A program made the translations under genes and the position numbers. The notes beneath the pieces were generated by a model that saw nothing but the letters and a program-made list of their open reading frames with translations, was not told where the DNA came from and did not search any database. Source: an uncultured Verrucomicrobia subdivision 3 bacterium (GTDB lineage: Bacteria; Verrucomicrobiota; Verrucomicrobiae; Limisphaerales; CAMLLE01). Taken from it: a DNA stretch of 10,105 bases. The stretch lies in contig CAMLLE010000066.1 of NCBI GenBank assembly GCA_946480555.1, positions 1 to 10,105 on the forward strand. Direction: 5' to 3'. Positions 1 through 5,815 of the stretch are shown piece after piece (the stretch's first letter is position 1; each line of letters starts with the position of its first letter).

Positions 1-351
1 CAGATCTGGATTCGACCCGATCGCAAAGGCGCGCCGCCAGCATACGCGGACAAATCCTTTGCGTCGGCCGAGTCCGGCAAGTTGACGTTGATCGCATCCG
101 GCAGCGGGCGTGATGGATCGATTCGCATCAATCAAGATGCCGAAGTGTTCGCCGCCAAGCTGAAGGCGGGCGATACTGTGACGCACACGTTGAAACCGGG
201 CCGGCATGCGTGGGTGCAGGTGGCGGAAGGGGAACTGACGTTGAACGGAGAGCGTTTGAACGCGGGAGATGGTGCCGCGGTCTCTGAAGAAACAGCGCTC
301 CGGTTCGCCAGTGAAAAACCGGCTCAAGCGCTTGTGTTTGATTTGAACTGA
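1..351 (+). CDS. Pirin family protein, C-terminal part (5' end outside window)
   Basis: The reading frame is open from base 1 to a TGA at 349-351, giving 116 residues of the C-terminal cupin half of a pirin. The visible segment starts QIWIRPDRKGAPPAY and runs on to DKSF, which matches the typical bridge after the first cupin domain (QIWI-P...P-Y--K-F). It is followed by the second domain with the usual pattern LKAGDTVTHTLKPGRHAWVQV and GELTLNGERLNAGDGAAV. Pirins are cytoplasmic bicupin proteins; bacterial members such as YhhW bind a metal in the N-terminal cupin and can have quercetin 2,3-dioxygenase activity. The metal ligands would lie upstream of this window, so activity cannot be judged. 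The gene lies 19 bases before a small membrane protein gene and is probably first in, or within, an operon ending with yceI. Family assignment is firm; substrate is unknown. Confidence 0.87.
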   Translation, partial: QIWIRPDRKGAPPAYADKSFASAESGKLTLIASGSGRDGSIRINQDAEVFAAKLKAGDTVTHTLKPGRHAWVQVAEGELTLNGERLNAGDGAAVSEETALRFASEKPAQALVFDLN

Positions 352-370
352 GCTATTTTCCGCGCGTTCC

Positions 371-640
371 ATGAAAAACGCATTGCGCATCGTTGCTGTG
401 CTGATTGCCGTCGCGGCCCTTGGCTATTGGGCCGCGGCAGGCGCGAACTTCGGCTGGAACAAGAACAAGGTTCAAGTGAAGGTCACGGACGAAGTCACCG
501 GCATTGAACAGATTCAATGGCAGGACAAGTTCGTCCCCGGCTTCGAGTTCCTGTCGATTTCACTTGGCGCCGCGGCCCTCGCTGGCGCGGTTTCATTCCT
601 TTTCCGCAAGAAGCAATCCCAAATACAAACACAGAGTTAA
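371..640 (+). CDS. Small membrane protein of unknown function, two predicted helices
   Basis: This encodes 89 residues starting at ATG. I do not recognise the family. A hydrophobic helix lies at about residues 5-24 (LRIVAVLIAVAALGYWAAAG) and a second at about 60-78 (LSISLGAAALAGAVSFLF), followed by a basic tail FRKKQSQ. Between them is a polar stretch of about 35 residues (NKNKVQVKVTDEVTGIEQIQ...) that would form an outside loop if both ends sit in the cytoplasm. The positive tail after helix 2 agrees with an N-in/C-in topology. There is no clear Shine-Dalgarno sequence before the ATG. The gene sits between pirin (19-base gap) and yceI (6-base gap), so it is very likely co-transcribed. A link to the YceI protein's membrane or periplasmic role is possible but only inferred. 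It is a real gene by position, codon use and hydrophobic pattern; its function is unassigned. Confidence 0.75.
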   Translation: MKNALRIVAVLIAVAALGYWAAAGANFGWNKNKVQVKVTDEVTGIEQIQWQDKFVPGFEFLSISLGAAALAGAVSFLFRKKQSQIQTQS

Positions 641-646
641 TCCGAT

Positions 647-1258
647 ATGAAAACCCAAATAACTGCATTCGCACTGTTGACCGCGTTGGCGACTTCCGCA
701 CTGGCGGAACCGCAGACGTTTGATTTCAAGGATCCCAAGGGCGTGAACAACGTGGTGTTCAAGCTCGACGCGCCGTTGGAAACCATCAGCGGCAGCGCGA
801 GCGGCGTGACTGGCAACGTCACGTTCGATCCCGCCAATCCCGCCGCAGCCAAAGGCAAAATCGTCATCGCCGCCGAATCGCTGACGGTGGGCAACTCGAT
901 GATGAAGGATCACATGCACAGCGACAAATGGCTGGACGTGAAGAAGTATTCCGAGATCACGTTCGAAGCCAAAGAACTGAAGAACGCGAAAACGAAGGAC
1001 AACGTGACGAGCGCCGAGGCCATCGGCACATTCACGTTGAAAGGTGTTTCCAAGGAACTCACCGTTCCAGTGACGCTGACCTATTTGAAAGACAAGCTCA
1101 GCGCGCGCATGCCGAACATGAAGGGCGATTTGTTGGTGGTGCGCTCGACCTTCAAAATCAAGCGCAGCGAATTCAACATCCAGCCTGGCCAGGGTGAAGA
1201 CAAGGTTTCAGACGAAATCGAACTGACGCTGGCCATCGCTGGCGCGGCTGCGAAGTAA
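647..1258 (+). CDS. YceI family secreted protein
   Basis: This encodes 203 residues with a clear signal peptide: MKTQITAFALLTALATSALA, with likely cleavage after ALA at residue 20. The mature part carries the YceI pattern of an extended lipocalin-like beta barrel. An early strand pair (NNVVFKLDAPLETISGSASG) leads to VTFDPANP and GKIVIAAESLTVGNSMMKDHM. The family core HSDKWLDVKKYSEITFEAKEL follows at about residues 91-111, then GTFTLKGVSKELTVPVTLTYL and the final FKIKRSEFNIQPG...VSDEIELTLAI. YceI proteins bind polyisoprenoid or similar amphiphilic molecules in the periplasm; some are linked to stress or cytochrome/quinone systems. The length fits the family (about 190-220 with signal). It is the last gene of the pirin/membrane protein/YceI run and is followed by a hairpin terminator. 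Ligand and exact role cannot be read from the sequence. Confidence 0.93.
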   Translation: MKTQITAFALLTALATSALAEPQTFDFKDPKGVNNVVFKLDAPLETISGSASGVTGNVTFDPANPAAAKGKIVIAAESLTVGNSMMKDHMHSDKWLDVKKYSEITFEAKELKNAKTKDNVTSAEAIGTFTLKGVSKELTVPVTLTYLKDKLSARMPNMKGDLLVVRSTFKIKRSEFNIQPGQGEDKVSDEIELTLAIAGAAAK

Positions 1259-1279
1259 CGCAGCTGGAATTCAAAAACG

Positions 1280-1307
1280 AAAGGCGGCGTTTCCACGTCG
1301 CCTTTTC
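1280..1307. terminator. Hairpin terminator after yceI, possibly bidirectional
   Basis: The arms AAAGGCGGCG (1280-1289) and CGTCGCCTTT (1296-1305) pair over 10 bp with one G-T wobble around a 6-base loop. On the plus strand the stem ends in TTTT followed by CTATTT, a modest U-tract. On the minus strand the stem is followed by CGTTTTTG, a better U-run. It lies 21 bases after the yceI stop and about 100 bases beyond the hemC stop, between the two convergent genes, so it could end both transcripts. Confidence 0.8.
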
Positions 1308-1330
1308 TATTTGAGCGAGTCCTTGAAAGA

Positions 1331-1388
1331 CCCTCACCCCCGCCCTCTTCAATCCGATGCGAGAGAGTGGCCGAAGGCCGGGCGAAGG
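1331..1388. repeat. Palindromic intergenic repeat-like element
   Basis: The stretch begins CCCTCACCCCCGCCCTCTTC and, after ATCCGATG, continues GCGAGAGAGTGGCCGAAGGC to CGGGCGAAGG. The C-rich arm and the G-rich arm are imperfect reverse complements. The second arm also contains a perfect small hairpin GGCC-GAA-GGCC (1369-1379). From memory, the layout CCCTCACCC...CCCTCT...GAGAG-GTGGCC-GAAGGCCGGG is a widely dispersed spacer motif in several bacterial groups; a genome search is needed to confirm this. It lies just past the hemC stop, between convergent genes, where such elements are commonly found. Confidence 0.5.
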
Positions 1389-1405
1389 TTCGATCCTTAA
1401 GTTCG

Positions 1406-2416
1406 TCACCGAAGTTGCGATGCCAGGCGTTTTCCCAGCTCCGCAGCTTGCTCCGGCTTCGCCGCGCCATCCGCACGGCTGACACGGTTGCCCAGGAACG
1501 ACACCACACGCATCCGCAATTCGCCATCGACAATGTGCGCGTGTGCTCCGACCGGGCTCTGGCAACCGCCGCCCATCGCGGAAAGAAACGCGCGCTCGGC
1601 AATCACGCACTGCAACGTAGGCTGGTGATTCAGCTTGGCGCAGATCGCTTCCAGCCGCGCGTCGTTCTCGCGAATCTCAATTCCAATCGCTCCCTGGCCA
1701 ACGCACGGAAGCATCACTTCGGTTTCCAAAATTGCAGCCAGAACGCCCGGCGGGACATCCGGTCCTTCGAGTTTTCCATCCGCCGTCACGCGATACTGCA
1801 AACGCGTGATGCCGGCGAGCGCCAGCACCGTGCCATCAAGTTCGGGGTTATCCATTAACTTCTGAACGCGCGTCAGCACGTTGCCGCGAATGTCCGGCAG
1901 CGTGAGCGCGGGATTGCACACTTGGAGCTGGGCCTTGCGCCGCGTGCTGCTGGTGGCGACGACGGCGCCCGCCGGGAAGTCAGCGATCTTCATGCCCGCC
2001 TTGAAGCCGCGCCGCGACGCTTTGCGCGGTTCAGCATTCGCTTTCTCGCGCTCCAGAAAATCAGCGTCGCGATAGATCAGAACATCGCGAACGTCTTCCC
2101 GCTCGCCGCCGACGGCACCGAGTTTCAAGCCTGTGGGAAGCTCAGTGGGCAAATCCTTCAGGCTGTGAACGGCGAGATCCGCTGAGCCGTCGAGCAGCGC
2201 CACTTCAAGCTCCTTCGTGAACAATCCCTTGGGCAGTGTCTTGTTCTCCTGCGCAAGCGACGCGGTTTGCAGCTTGTCGCCGGTGGTTTTGATGATTCTG
2301 AGTTCGAACGTTTGCCCGGGAAATGCGGCGCAGCATTTTGCAAGGATCATGTTCGACTGCGCCAGCGCCAGCGCGCTGCCACGCGTCGCAATGAAAATAG
2401 GAGCGTTCGTTTTCAA
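1406..2416 (-). CDS. hemC: Porphobilinogen deaminase (hydroxymethylbilane synthase)
   Basis: HemC condenses four porphobilinogen units into hydroxymethylbilane, a cytoplasmic step of haem and other tetrapyrrole synthesis. The 336 residues show the family markers in order: IATRGSALALAQ (8-20), KTTGD (43-47), KGLFTKELEVALL (63-75), DLAVHSLKDLP (80-90, with the catalytic Asp at 88), GEREDVRD (104-111), VVATSSTRRKAQL (152-164), DIRGNVLTRVQKL (175-187), CVGQGAIGIE (238-247) and the cofactor-binding cysteine in GGGCQSPVG (Cys285). The start is TTG at 2414-2416: an in-frame TAG lies four codons upstream, and the first internal ATG (residue 23) would remove the essential N-terminal motif. Compared with the E. 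coli enzyme (313 residues) there are about 23 extra residues, rich in Lys/Arg/Glu, between DVLIYRD and FPAG. No strong Shine-Dalgarno sequence is seen. The gene is alone on the minus strand, convergent with yceI and divergent from the DCC gene. No other hem gene is nearby. Confidence 0.96.
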   Translation of the reverse strand: MKTNAPIFIATRGSALALAQSNMILAKCCAAFPGQTFELRIIKTTGDKLQTASLAQENKTLPKGLFTKELEVALLDGSADLAVHSLKDLPTELPTGLKLGAVGGEREDVRDVLIYRDADFLEREKANAEPRKASRRGFKAGMKIADFPAGAVVATSSTRRKAQLQVCNPALTLPDIRGNVLTRVQKLMDNPELDGTVLALAGITRLQYRVTADGKLEGPDVPPGVLAAILETEVMLPCVGQGAIGIEIRENDARLEAICAKLNHQPTLQCVIAERAFLSAMGGGCQSPVGAHAHIVDGELRMRVVSFLGNRVSRADGAAKPEQAAELGKRLASQLR

Positions 2417-2513
2417 GCGGCCTGCAAACTAGCGCCTGGCGTGACGGTGAGCGACGAAATTGTGAGGGATGAACCTAACGGAACGTCATCGAAAGGGTTG
2501 GTATCGTCCTCCT

Positions 2514-2563
2514 TCTCGTCCTCGTTCTCGAAAACCCCCAAAAATTCGAGGACGAGATCGAGA
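2514..2563. repeat. Imperfect dyad in the divergent hemC / DCC-gene spacer
   Basis: The left arm TCTCGTCCTCGTTCTCGAA (2514-2532) and the right arm TTCGAGGACGAGATCGAGA (2545-2563) are inverted copies matching at 16 of 19 positions, around a 12-base loop of C and A. Each arm is itself built of a repeating TCGTCC/GAGGAC unit. The element sits about 100 bases upstream of hemC and about 50 bases upstream of the plus-strand gene. It could be a dispersed palindromic repeat or a regulatory structure in the shared upstream region. I see no clear promoter boxes in the remaining spacer. Confidence 0.5.
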
Positions 2564-2615
2564 CGACATTCGCATGCACCCGCTTTTTTAATCGGGCCCG
2601 AATCTGCCGGGTGGG

Positions 2616-3044
2616 ATGGCCGCAATTTTCAAATCTGCCATCGCGCAGTATATCTGGCCTGTGGAAATCATCCGTCACGTCGCCCAGCCGCCCGTCAAGC
2701 CGCTCATGGTCTTCGATGGTGACTGCGGCTTTTGCCGGCGATGGATCACGCGTTGGAAGCGTCGAACCGGCGACAGCGTCGATTACCTCGCCGCGCAGGA
2801 TGAACGTGTGCGCAGCTGGTTTCCGGAGATTGCTGCGGAGCAGTTCGCTGAAGCGGTCCATTTGATTTCCAACGACGGCGTCGTGTATCGCGGCGCGGAA
2901 GCCGTTCTACGGTCGTTGCATTCCGCGCAGCGCGCGACTGCGTGGTTGCTGTGGTATGAACGGTATCCGTGGTTCGCACAGCTGATGGAAGCTGCTTATC
3001 GCTGGGTGGCGCGGAATCGCCGGTTTCTTTCGCGCCTCCTTTGA
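2616..3044 (+). CDS. DCC family thiol-disulfide protein (DUF393)
   Basis: This encodes 142 residues. The family hallmark MVFDGDCGFC (31-40) contains the DxDCxxC thiol motif with Cys37 and Cys40, followed by an aromatic/basic helix RRWITRWKRR. The rest matches DUF393: DYLAAQDERVRSWFPEI, then AVHLISNDGVVYRGAEAVLRSL (84-105, the conserved G-V-Y-G-A-A pattern), then WLLWYERYPWFAQLMEAAYRWVARNR and FLSRLL at the C-terminus. DCC proteins are predicted thiol-disulfide oxidoreductases; their partners are mostly unknown. The start used is the ATG at 2616, preceded by GGGTGGG. An in-frame GTG at 2661 would give a 127-residue form beginning at EIIRHV, which still contains the whole domain, so the first 15 residues are uncertain. 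The gene converges with ohr and has no obvious operon partner. Confidence 0.87.
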   Translation: MAAIFKSAIAQYIWPVEIIRHVAQPPVKPLMVFDGDCGFCRRWITRWKRRTGDSVDYLAAQDERVRSWFPEIAAEQFAEAVHLISNDGVVYRGAEAVLRSLHSAQRATAWLLWYERYPWFAQLMEAAYRWVARNRRFLSRLL

Positions 3045-3086
3045 ACTCGACTGCAACCGTCCTCAGTTCCGGAGGATTGAAAACCA

Positions 3087-3116
3087 GCAGCCCCGGCTGA
3101 AGCGCATGGAACCCGT
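3087..3116 (+). repeat. Degenerate copy of the repeat at 9947-9977
   Basis: Bases 3087-3116, in the spacer between the convergent DCC gene and ohr, align with 9947-9977: 27 matches, 3 mismatches and one gap. Shared blocks are GCAGCC, TGAAGCGCA and GGAACCCGT. A CCGGAGG block just before it (3069-3075) also occurs just before the copy near the window end (9937-9943). The internal palindrome that makes the other copy foldable (CCACGGGT / ACCCGTGG) is broken here, so this looks like a decayed or partial member. Nothing else recognisable lies in the 104-base spacer, apart from the GC palindrome GGGCCCGGGCC near 3138-3148. Confidence 0.5.
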
Positions 3117-3148
3117 ATTGCGTGAGGCGCGCTGATTTGGGCCCGGGC

Positions 3149-3562
3149 CTAATCCACCACCAGCTTCACCGGCGCTTCGCCGCGCAGGGCTTTCGAGTAA
3201 GGACACGTCTTGTGCGCCTGTTGCATGATGCGTTCCGCCTGCGCTTTATCGACGCCGGGAATTTGCGCGTGAAGTTCCACCGCAAGCGAATAACCGCCGG
3301 AATCATCTTCCTGCAGACTCACGAGCGCTCGCACTTTGGAATCCGTGACCGGCGTTCCGAGCTTCTTTCCCGCATTGATCAATGCGCCGTGATAGCAGGC
3401 GGAATAGGCACCCGCAAACAGCACTTCGGGATTCGGACCGCGCTTCTCGGCTCCCGCTTCCAGCGGATTACCGAGCGTGACGTTCAGCAGGCCATCCGGG
3501 TTTTCGACCGTTCCCGAGCGCCCGCCCTTGGAGATGGCTTCAGCAGTGAAGAGCGTTTTCAT
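3149..3562 (-). CDS. ohr: Organic hydroperoxide resistance protein (OsmC/Ohr family)
   Basis: Ohr enzymes reduce organic and fatty-acid hydroperoxides in the cytoplasm using two reactive cysteines, usually recharged through lipoyl proteins. Started at ATG 3562, the protein has 137 residues. It opens MKTLFTAEAISKGGRSGTVE with the conserved Arg15, then NPEVLF with Glu46, the peroxidatic cysteine in YSACYHGAL (Cys56), and the resolving cysteine in AHKTCPYSKA (Cys120). All four catalytic-site residues are present and the length is typical of Ohr (about 140). The motif set favours Ohr over classic OsmC. The frame stays open upstream to 3685, but the extra 41 residues have no family match, so ATG 3562 is preferred. 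The leader contains CTGGAA as a weak ribosome site and a perfect small palindrome at 3573-3585. No OhrR-type regulator gene is in the window. Confidence 0.93.
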   Translation of the reverse strand: MKTLFTAEAISKGGRSGTVENPDGLLNVTLGNPLEAGAEKRGPNPEVLFAGAYSACYHGALINAGKKLGTPVTDSKVRALVSLQEDDSGGYSLAVELHAQIPGVDKAQAERIMQQAHKTCPYSKALRGEAPVKLVVD

Positions 3563-4018
3563 AATTGAATTCCAGAGAGTCTCTGAACTGTCGCAGAGCG
3601 CACCAAAACCAAAACGGGGTCTGAAACCCACAACTCCAAGCGGCGCGCCATGGAAGACCCTTTGTTCCGCCGCTAACAATCCCACGGATCGAGCGAGTGC
3701 AATCTGAACAGAATTCCGGCCTCGATCCCGGGCCGATCACCTCCTTCCTTCACCCGCCCGCTGGAATTAACGTTCACCAATTCGTCGCGGCCAGTCGCGG
3801 CGTCCGAGGCACTGATTTTGCCGGAACAACGGATATTGCGCGCCCGAAACGGTCCGCCGCACTGGCAGGAAATCGTGCCGCGACAGATTGTGCGACCGCT
3901 GGAAGCGCATGAAGCGATCATTCGCGATCCCCAGTCCGCCGTCTGCGACGCAGCCGAATCGGACGAGATGCCACGAACGATCTGCTCCGATGCCGCTCAC
4001 CAACCCAAAACCTGAAAC
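3563..4018. other. 456-base stretch without a convincing gene
   Basis: This lies between the divergent ohr (minus) and nitroreductase (plus) starts. One plus-strand frame is open from 3677 to a TGA at 4013-4015, just three bases before the nitroreductase ATG. It reads through ELTFTNSSRPVAASEALILP, then EQRILRARNGPPHWQEIV, and ends SDAAHQPKT. Its codons from 3761 have about 67% GC in third positions, higher than in second positions, which is weak support for coding. The frame has no ATG or GTG near its beginning; its one ATG (3968) is close to the 3' end, and only CTG (3704, 3761) or TTG (3818) could start it. No family is recognised. It may be a small unassigned gene with an unusual start, a decayed gene remnant, or non-coding leader for both flanking genes. 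No clear terminator or promoter boxes are seen. Confidence 0.3.
3573..3585. other. Perfect small palindrome in the ohr leader
   Basis: CAGAGAGTCTCTG is a 6+6 inverted repeat around a central base, 10 bases upstream of the ohr start codon. Its position would suit an operator or a leader hairpin partly covering the ribosome-binding region. It does not resemble the OhrR operator pattern that I know (AT-rich TACAATT/AATTGTA). Function is unproven, and a 13-base palindrome can arise by chance. Confidence 0.3.
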
Positions 4019-4621
4019 ATGAACCGACTGCCTGATCCCGAAGCCCATCGCAAACCGGAGTTTCCGATTGAGAAGCTGTTCATCCGCCGCTGGTCACCGC
4101 GCGCCTTGAGCGGGGAGCCCGTGACTGAACAGGAACTCATGACGTTGTTTGAAGCCGCTCGCTGGGCGCCTTCGACCTACAACGAACAGGAATGGCGTTT
4201 CCTTTACGCCCGGCACGATTCGCCGCACTGGCCTACATTCTTCAACCTGCTAATGGACGCGAACAAAGCCTGGTGCAAGAACGCCGCCGTGCTTTGCGTT
4301 GTGCTGGCGCGAAAGACTTTTGCGAAGAACGGAAGGCCCAATCCAGTTCACCTCTACGACACCGGTTCAGCTTGGGAGAACCTGGCACTGCAGGCGGCCG
4401 CGATGGGTTTGGTCGCGCACGGAATGGCGGGGTTCGATTTCGAACAAGCGCGGACGTTGCTCCGAGTGCCGGACGAGTTTGCGGTCGCCGCCATGTTTGC
4501 CGTGGGACGGCCCGGAAATCCTGACGATCTCCCGCCGGACCTCCGCGAACGCGAACAGATCACCAGCCGGCGCCCGGTGCGCGAAAGCATTTGTGAAGGA
4601 CCATTTCAACTCGGGCCGTGA
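4019..4621 (+). CDS. Nitroreductase family protein
   Basis: This encodes 200 residues in the FMN-dependent nitroreductase fold; such enzymes use NAD(P)H to reduce nitro compounds, quinones or related substrates in the cytoplasm. Visible markers are FIRRWSPRALSGEPV (21-35, phosphate-binding Arg/Ser of the FMN site), FEAARWAPSTYNEQEWRF (44-61, the conserved ARWAPS-N--PW-F type motif), DTGSAWENLALQAAAMGLVA (114-133, the helix at the dimer interface) and FAVGRPG (160-166). The length is normal for the family. The chosen ATG has no good Shine-Dalgarno sequence. The N-terminus before FPIEKL is only about 15 residues, so a longer start is not needed. It ends 24 bases before the dehydrogenase gene, so the two are probably co-transcribed. 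The motifs do not give the natural substrate. Confidence 0.92.
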   Translation: MNRLPDPEAHRKPEFPIEKLFIRRWSPRALSGEPVTEQELMTLFEAARWAPSTYNEQEWRFLYARHDSPHWPTFFNLLMDANKAWCKNAAVLCVVLARKTFAKNGRPNPVHLYDTGSAWENLALQAAAMGLVAHGMAGFDFEQARTLLRVPDEFAVAAMFAVGRPGNPDDLPPDLREREQITSRRPVRESICEGPFQLGP

Positions 4622-4634
4622 GAGCCCGGCAACC

Positions 4635-4641
4635 AGAGGAA
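4635..4641 (+). promoter_or_regulatory. Shine-Dalgarno site of the dehydrogenase gene
   Basis: AGAGGAA ends four bases before the ATG at 4646. It is the clearest ribosome-binding site in the window, where most genes have weak or no such signal. It supports this start and efficient translation of the second gene of the pair. Confidence 0.7.
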
Positions 4642-4645
4642 TTTC

Positions 4646-5815
4646 ATGAGAGCCTTGTGCTGGCACGGAAAGCAGAACGTTCATGTCGATGAAGTGCCCG
4701 ATCCGGAGATTCTGAATCCCCGTGACGCCATCGTGCGCGTCACTTCAACCGCCATTTGCGGTTCGGATCTGCATCTATACGGCGGTTACGTTCCGACCAT
4801 GGAGAGGGGCGACATTCTCGGGCACGAATTCATGGGCGAAGTGGTCGAAGTCGGACAGGGCGTGAGCAATCTGAAACGCGGCGACCGTGTGGTGGTTCCA
4901 TTTCCGATTTCGTGCGGCAACTGCTACTTCTGCAAGCAACAGCTCTTTTCCTTGTGCGAGAATTCCAACCCGAATGCCATCATGGCTGAAAAGATGTGGG
5001 GCCATTCGCCGGCGGGAATCTTCGGCTATTCGCACCTCACGGGCGGTTACGCTGGCGGCCAGGCTGAATATGTGCGGGTGCCGTTTGCCGACGTGGGGCC
5101 GATCAAGATCGAGAACGGGTTCACCGATGAACAGGTGTTATTCCTGTCCGATATTTTTCCAACCGGCTACATGGCGGCAGAGAACTGCAACATCCAGCAC
5201 GGCGACACCGTCGCCGTCTGGGGCTGCGGTCCCGTCGGGCAGTTCGCCATCCGCAGTGCGTTCCTGCTCGGCGCCGAACGCGTGATCGCCATCGATCGTT
5301 TTCCCGAACGGATGCGCATGGCGGAACAAGGCGGCGCGGAAACGGTCGATTACGAAGACGTGGACAGCGTGGTGGAAGCGCTGAAGGAAATGACTGGCGG
5401 CCGCGGGCCGGACTCGTGCATCGATGCCGTCGGAATGGAGGCGCATGGACATGGCCTGCACTACGCTTACGACCGGGCGAAGCAGGCGATGATGCTGGAG
5501 AACGACCGCCCGATCGCGCTGCGTGAAGCGATCATGGCGGTGCGCAACGGCGGAACGTTGTCCATCGCCGGAGTGTACGGCGGGTTCGTGGACAAGATGC
5601 CGCTCGGTTCAATCATGAACCGCTCGCTCACGATCAAGACCGGCCAGACGCATGTGCAACGCTATTTGCGACCGTTGCTCGAACGGATTGAGAAAGGCGA
5701 GATCGATCCAAGCTTCGTTGTCACACATCACATGGATCTGGACGACGCGGCTGAAGCGTACCGCACCTTCCGCGAAAAGAAGGACGAGTGCATCAAGATC
5801 GTCCTGAAGCCGTGA
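4646..5815 (+). CDS. Zinc-dependent alcohol dehydrogenase (formaldehyde dehydrogenase-like MDR)
   Basis: This 389-residue medium-chain dehydrogenase is probably NAD-dependent and cytoplasmic. The catalytic zinc site is visible as Cys38 ([12 protein letters not shown]), His60-Glu61 (GHEFMGEV) and Asp170 (LSDIFPTGY). The structural zinc site has all four cysteines: Cys90, 93, 96 and 104 ([16 protein letters not shown]). The Rossmann nucleotide loop is GCGPVG (193-198), and an acidic residue after the second strand (VIAIDRF, Asp217) favours NAD over NADP. The sequence [20 protein letters not shown] and the insert before [13 protein letters not shown] are typical of the subgroup related to glutathione-independent formaldehyde dehydrogenase, often annotated as glutathione-dependent by error. 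The likely reaction is alcohol/aldehyde oxidation or dismutation; the substrate is not determined. It follows the nitroreductase gene by 24 bases with a good ribosome site, suggesting a two-gene operon. Confidence 0.94.
   Translation: MRALCWHGKQNVHVDEVPDPEILNPRDAIVRVTSTAICGSDLHLYGGYVPTMERGDILGHEFMGEVVEVGQGVSNLKRGDRVVVPFPISCGNCYFCKQQLFSLCENSNPNAIMAEKMWGHSPAGIFGYSHLTGGYAGGQAEYVRVPFADVGPIKIENGFTDEQVLFLSDIFPTGYMAAENCNIQHGDTVAVWGCGPVGQFAIRSAFLLGAERVIAIDRFPERMRMAEQGGAETVDYEDVDSVVEALKEMTGGRGPDSCIDAVGMEAHGHGLHYAYDRAKQAMMLENDRPIALREAIMAVRNGGTLSIAGVYGGFVDKMPLGSIMNRSLTIKTGQTHVQRYLRPLLERIEKGEIDPSFVVTHHMDLDDAAEAYRTFREKKDECIKIVLKP

Noticed and set aside
1081..1610. Minus-strand frames overlapping the end of yceI and the 3' part of hemC
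   Set aside because: They run through the yceI coding region, the terminator and hemC in a wrong frame; both real genes have strong family matches.
3563..3685. N-terminal extension of Ohr by 41 residues (to 3685)
   Set aside because: The extra residues match nothing in the family, and the ATG at 3562 gives the normal 137-residue length with the usual MKTLFTAEA start.
3767..4048. Minus-strand 93-codon frame in the ohr/nitroreductase spacer
   Set aside because: It overlaps the start of the nitroreductase gene, lacks a ribosome site and has shadow-like composition.
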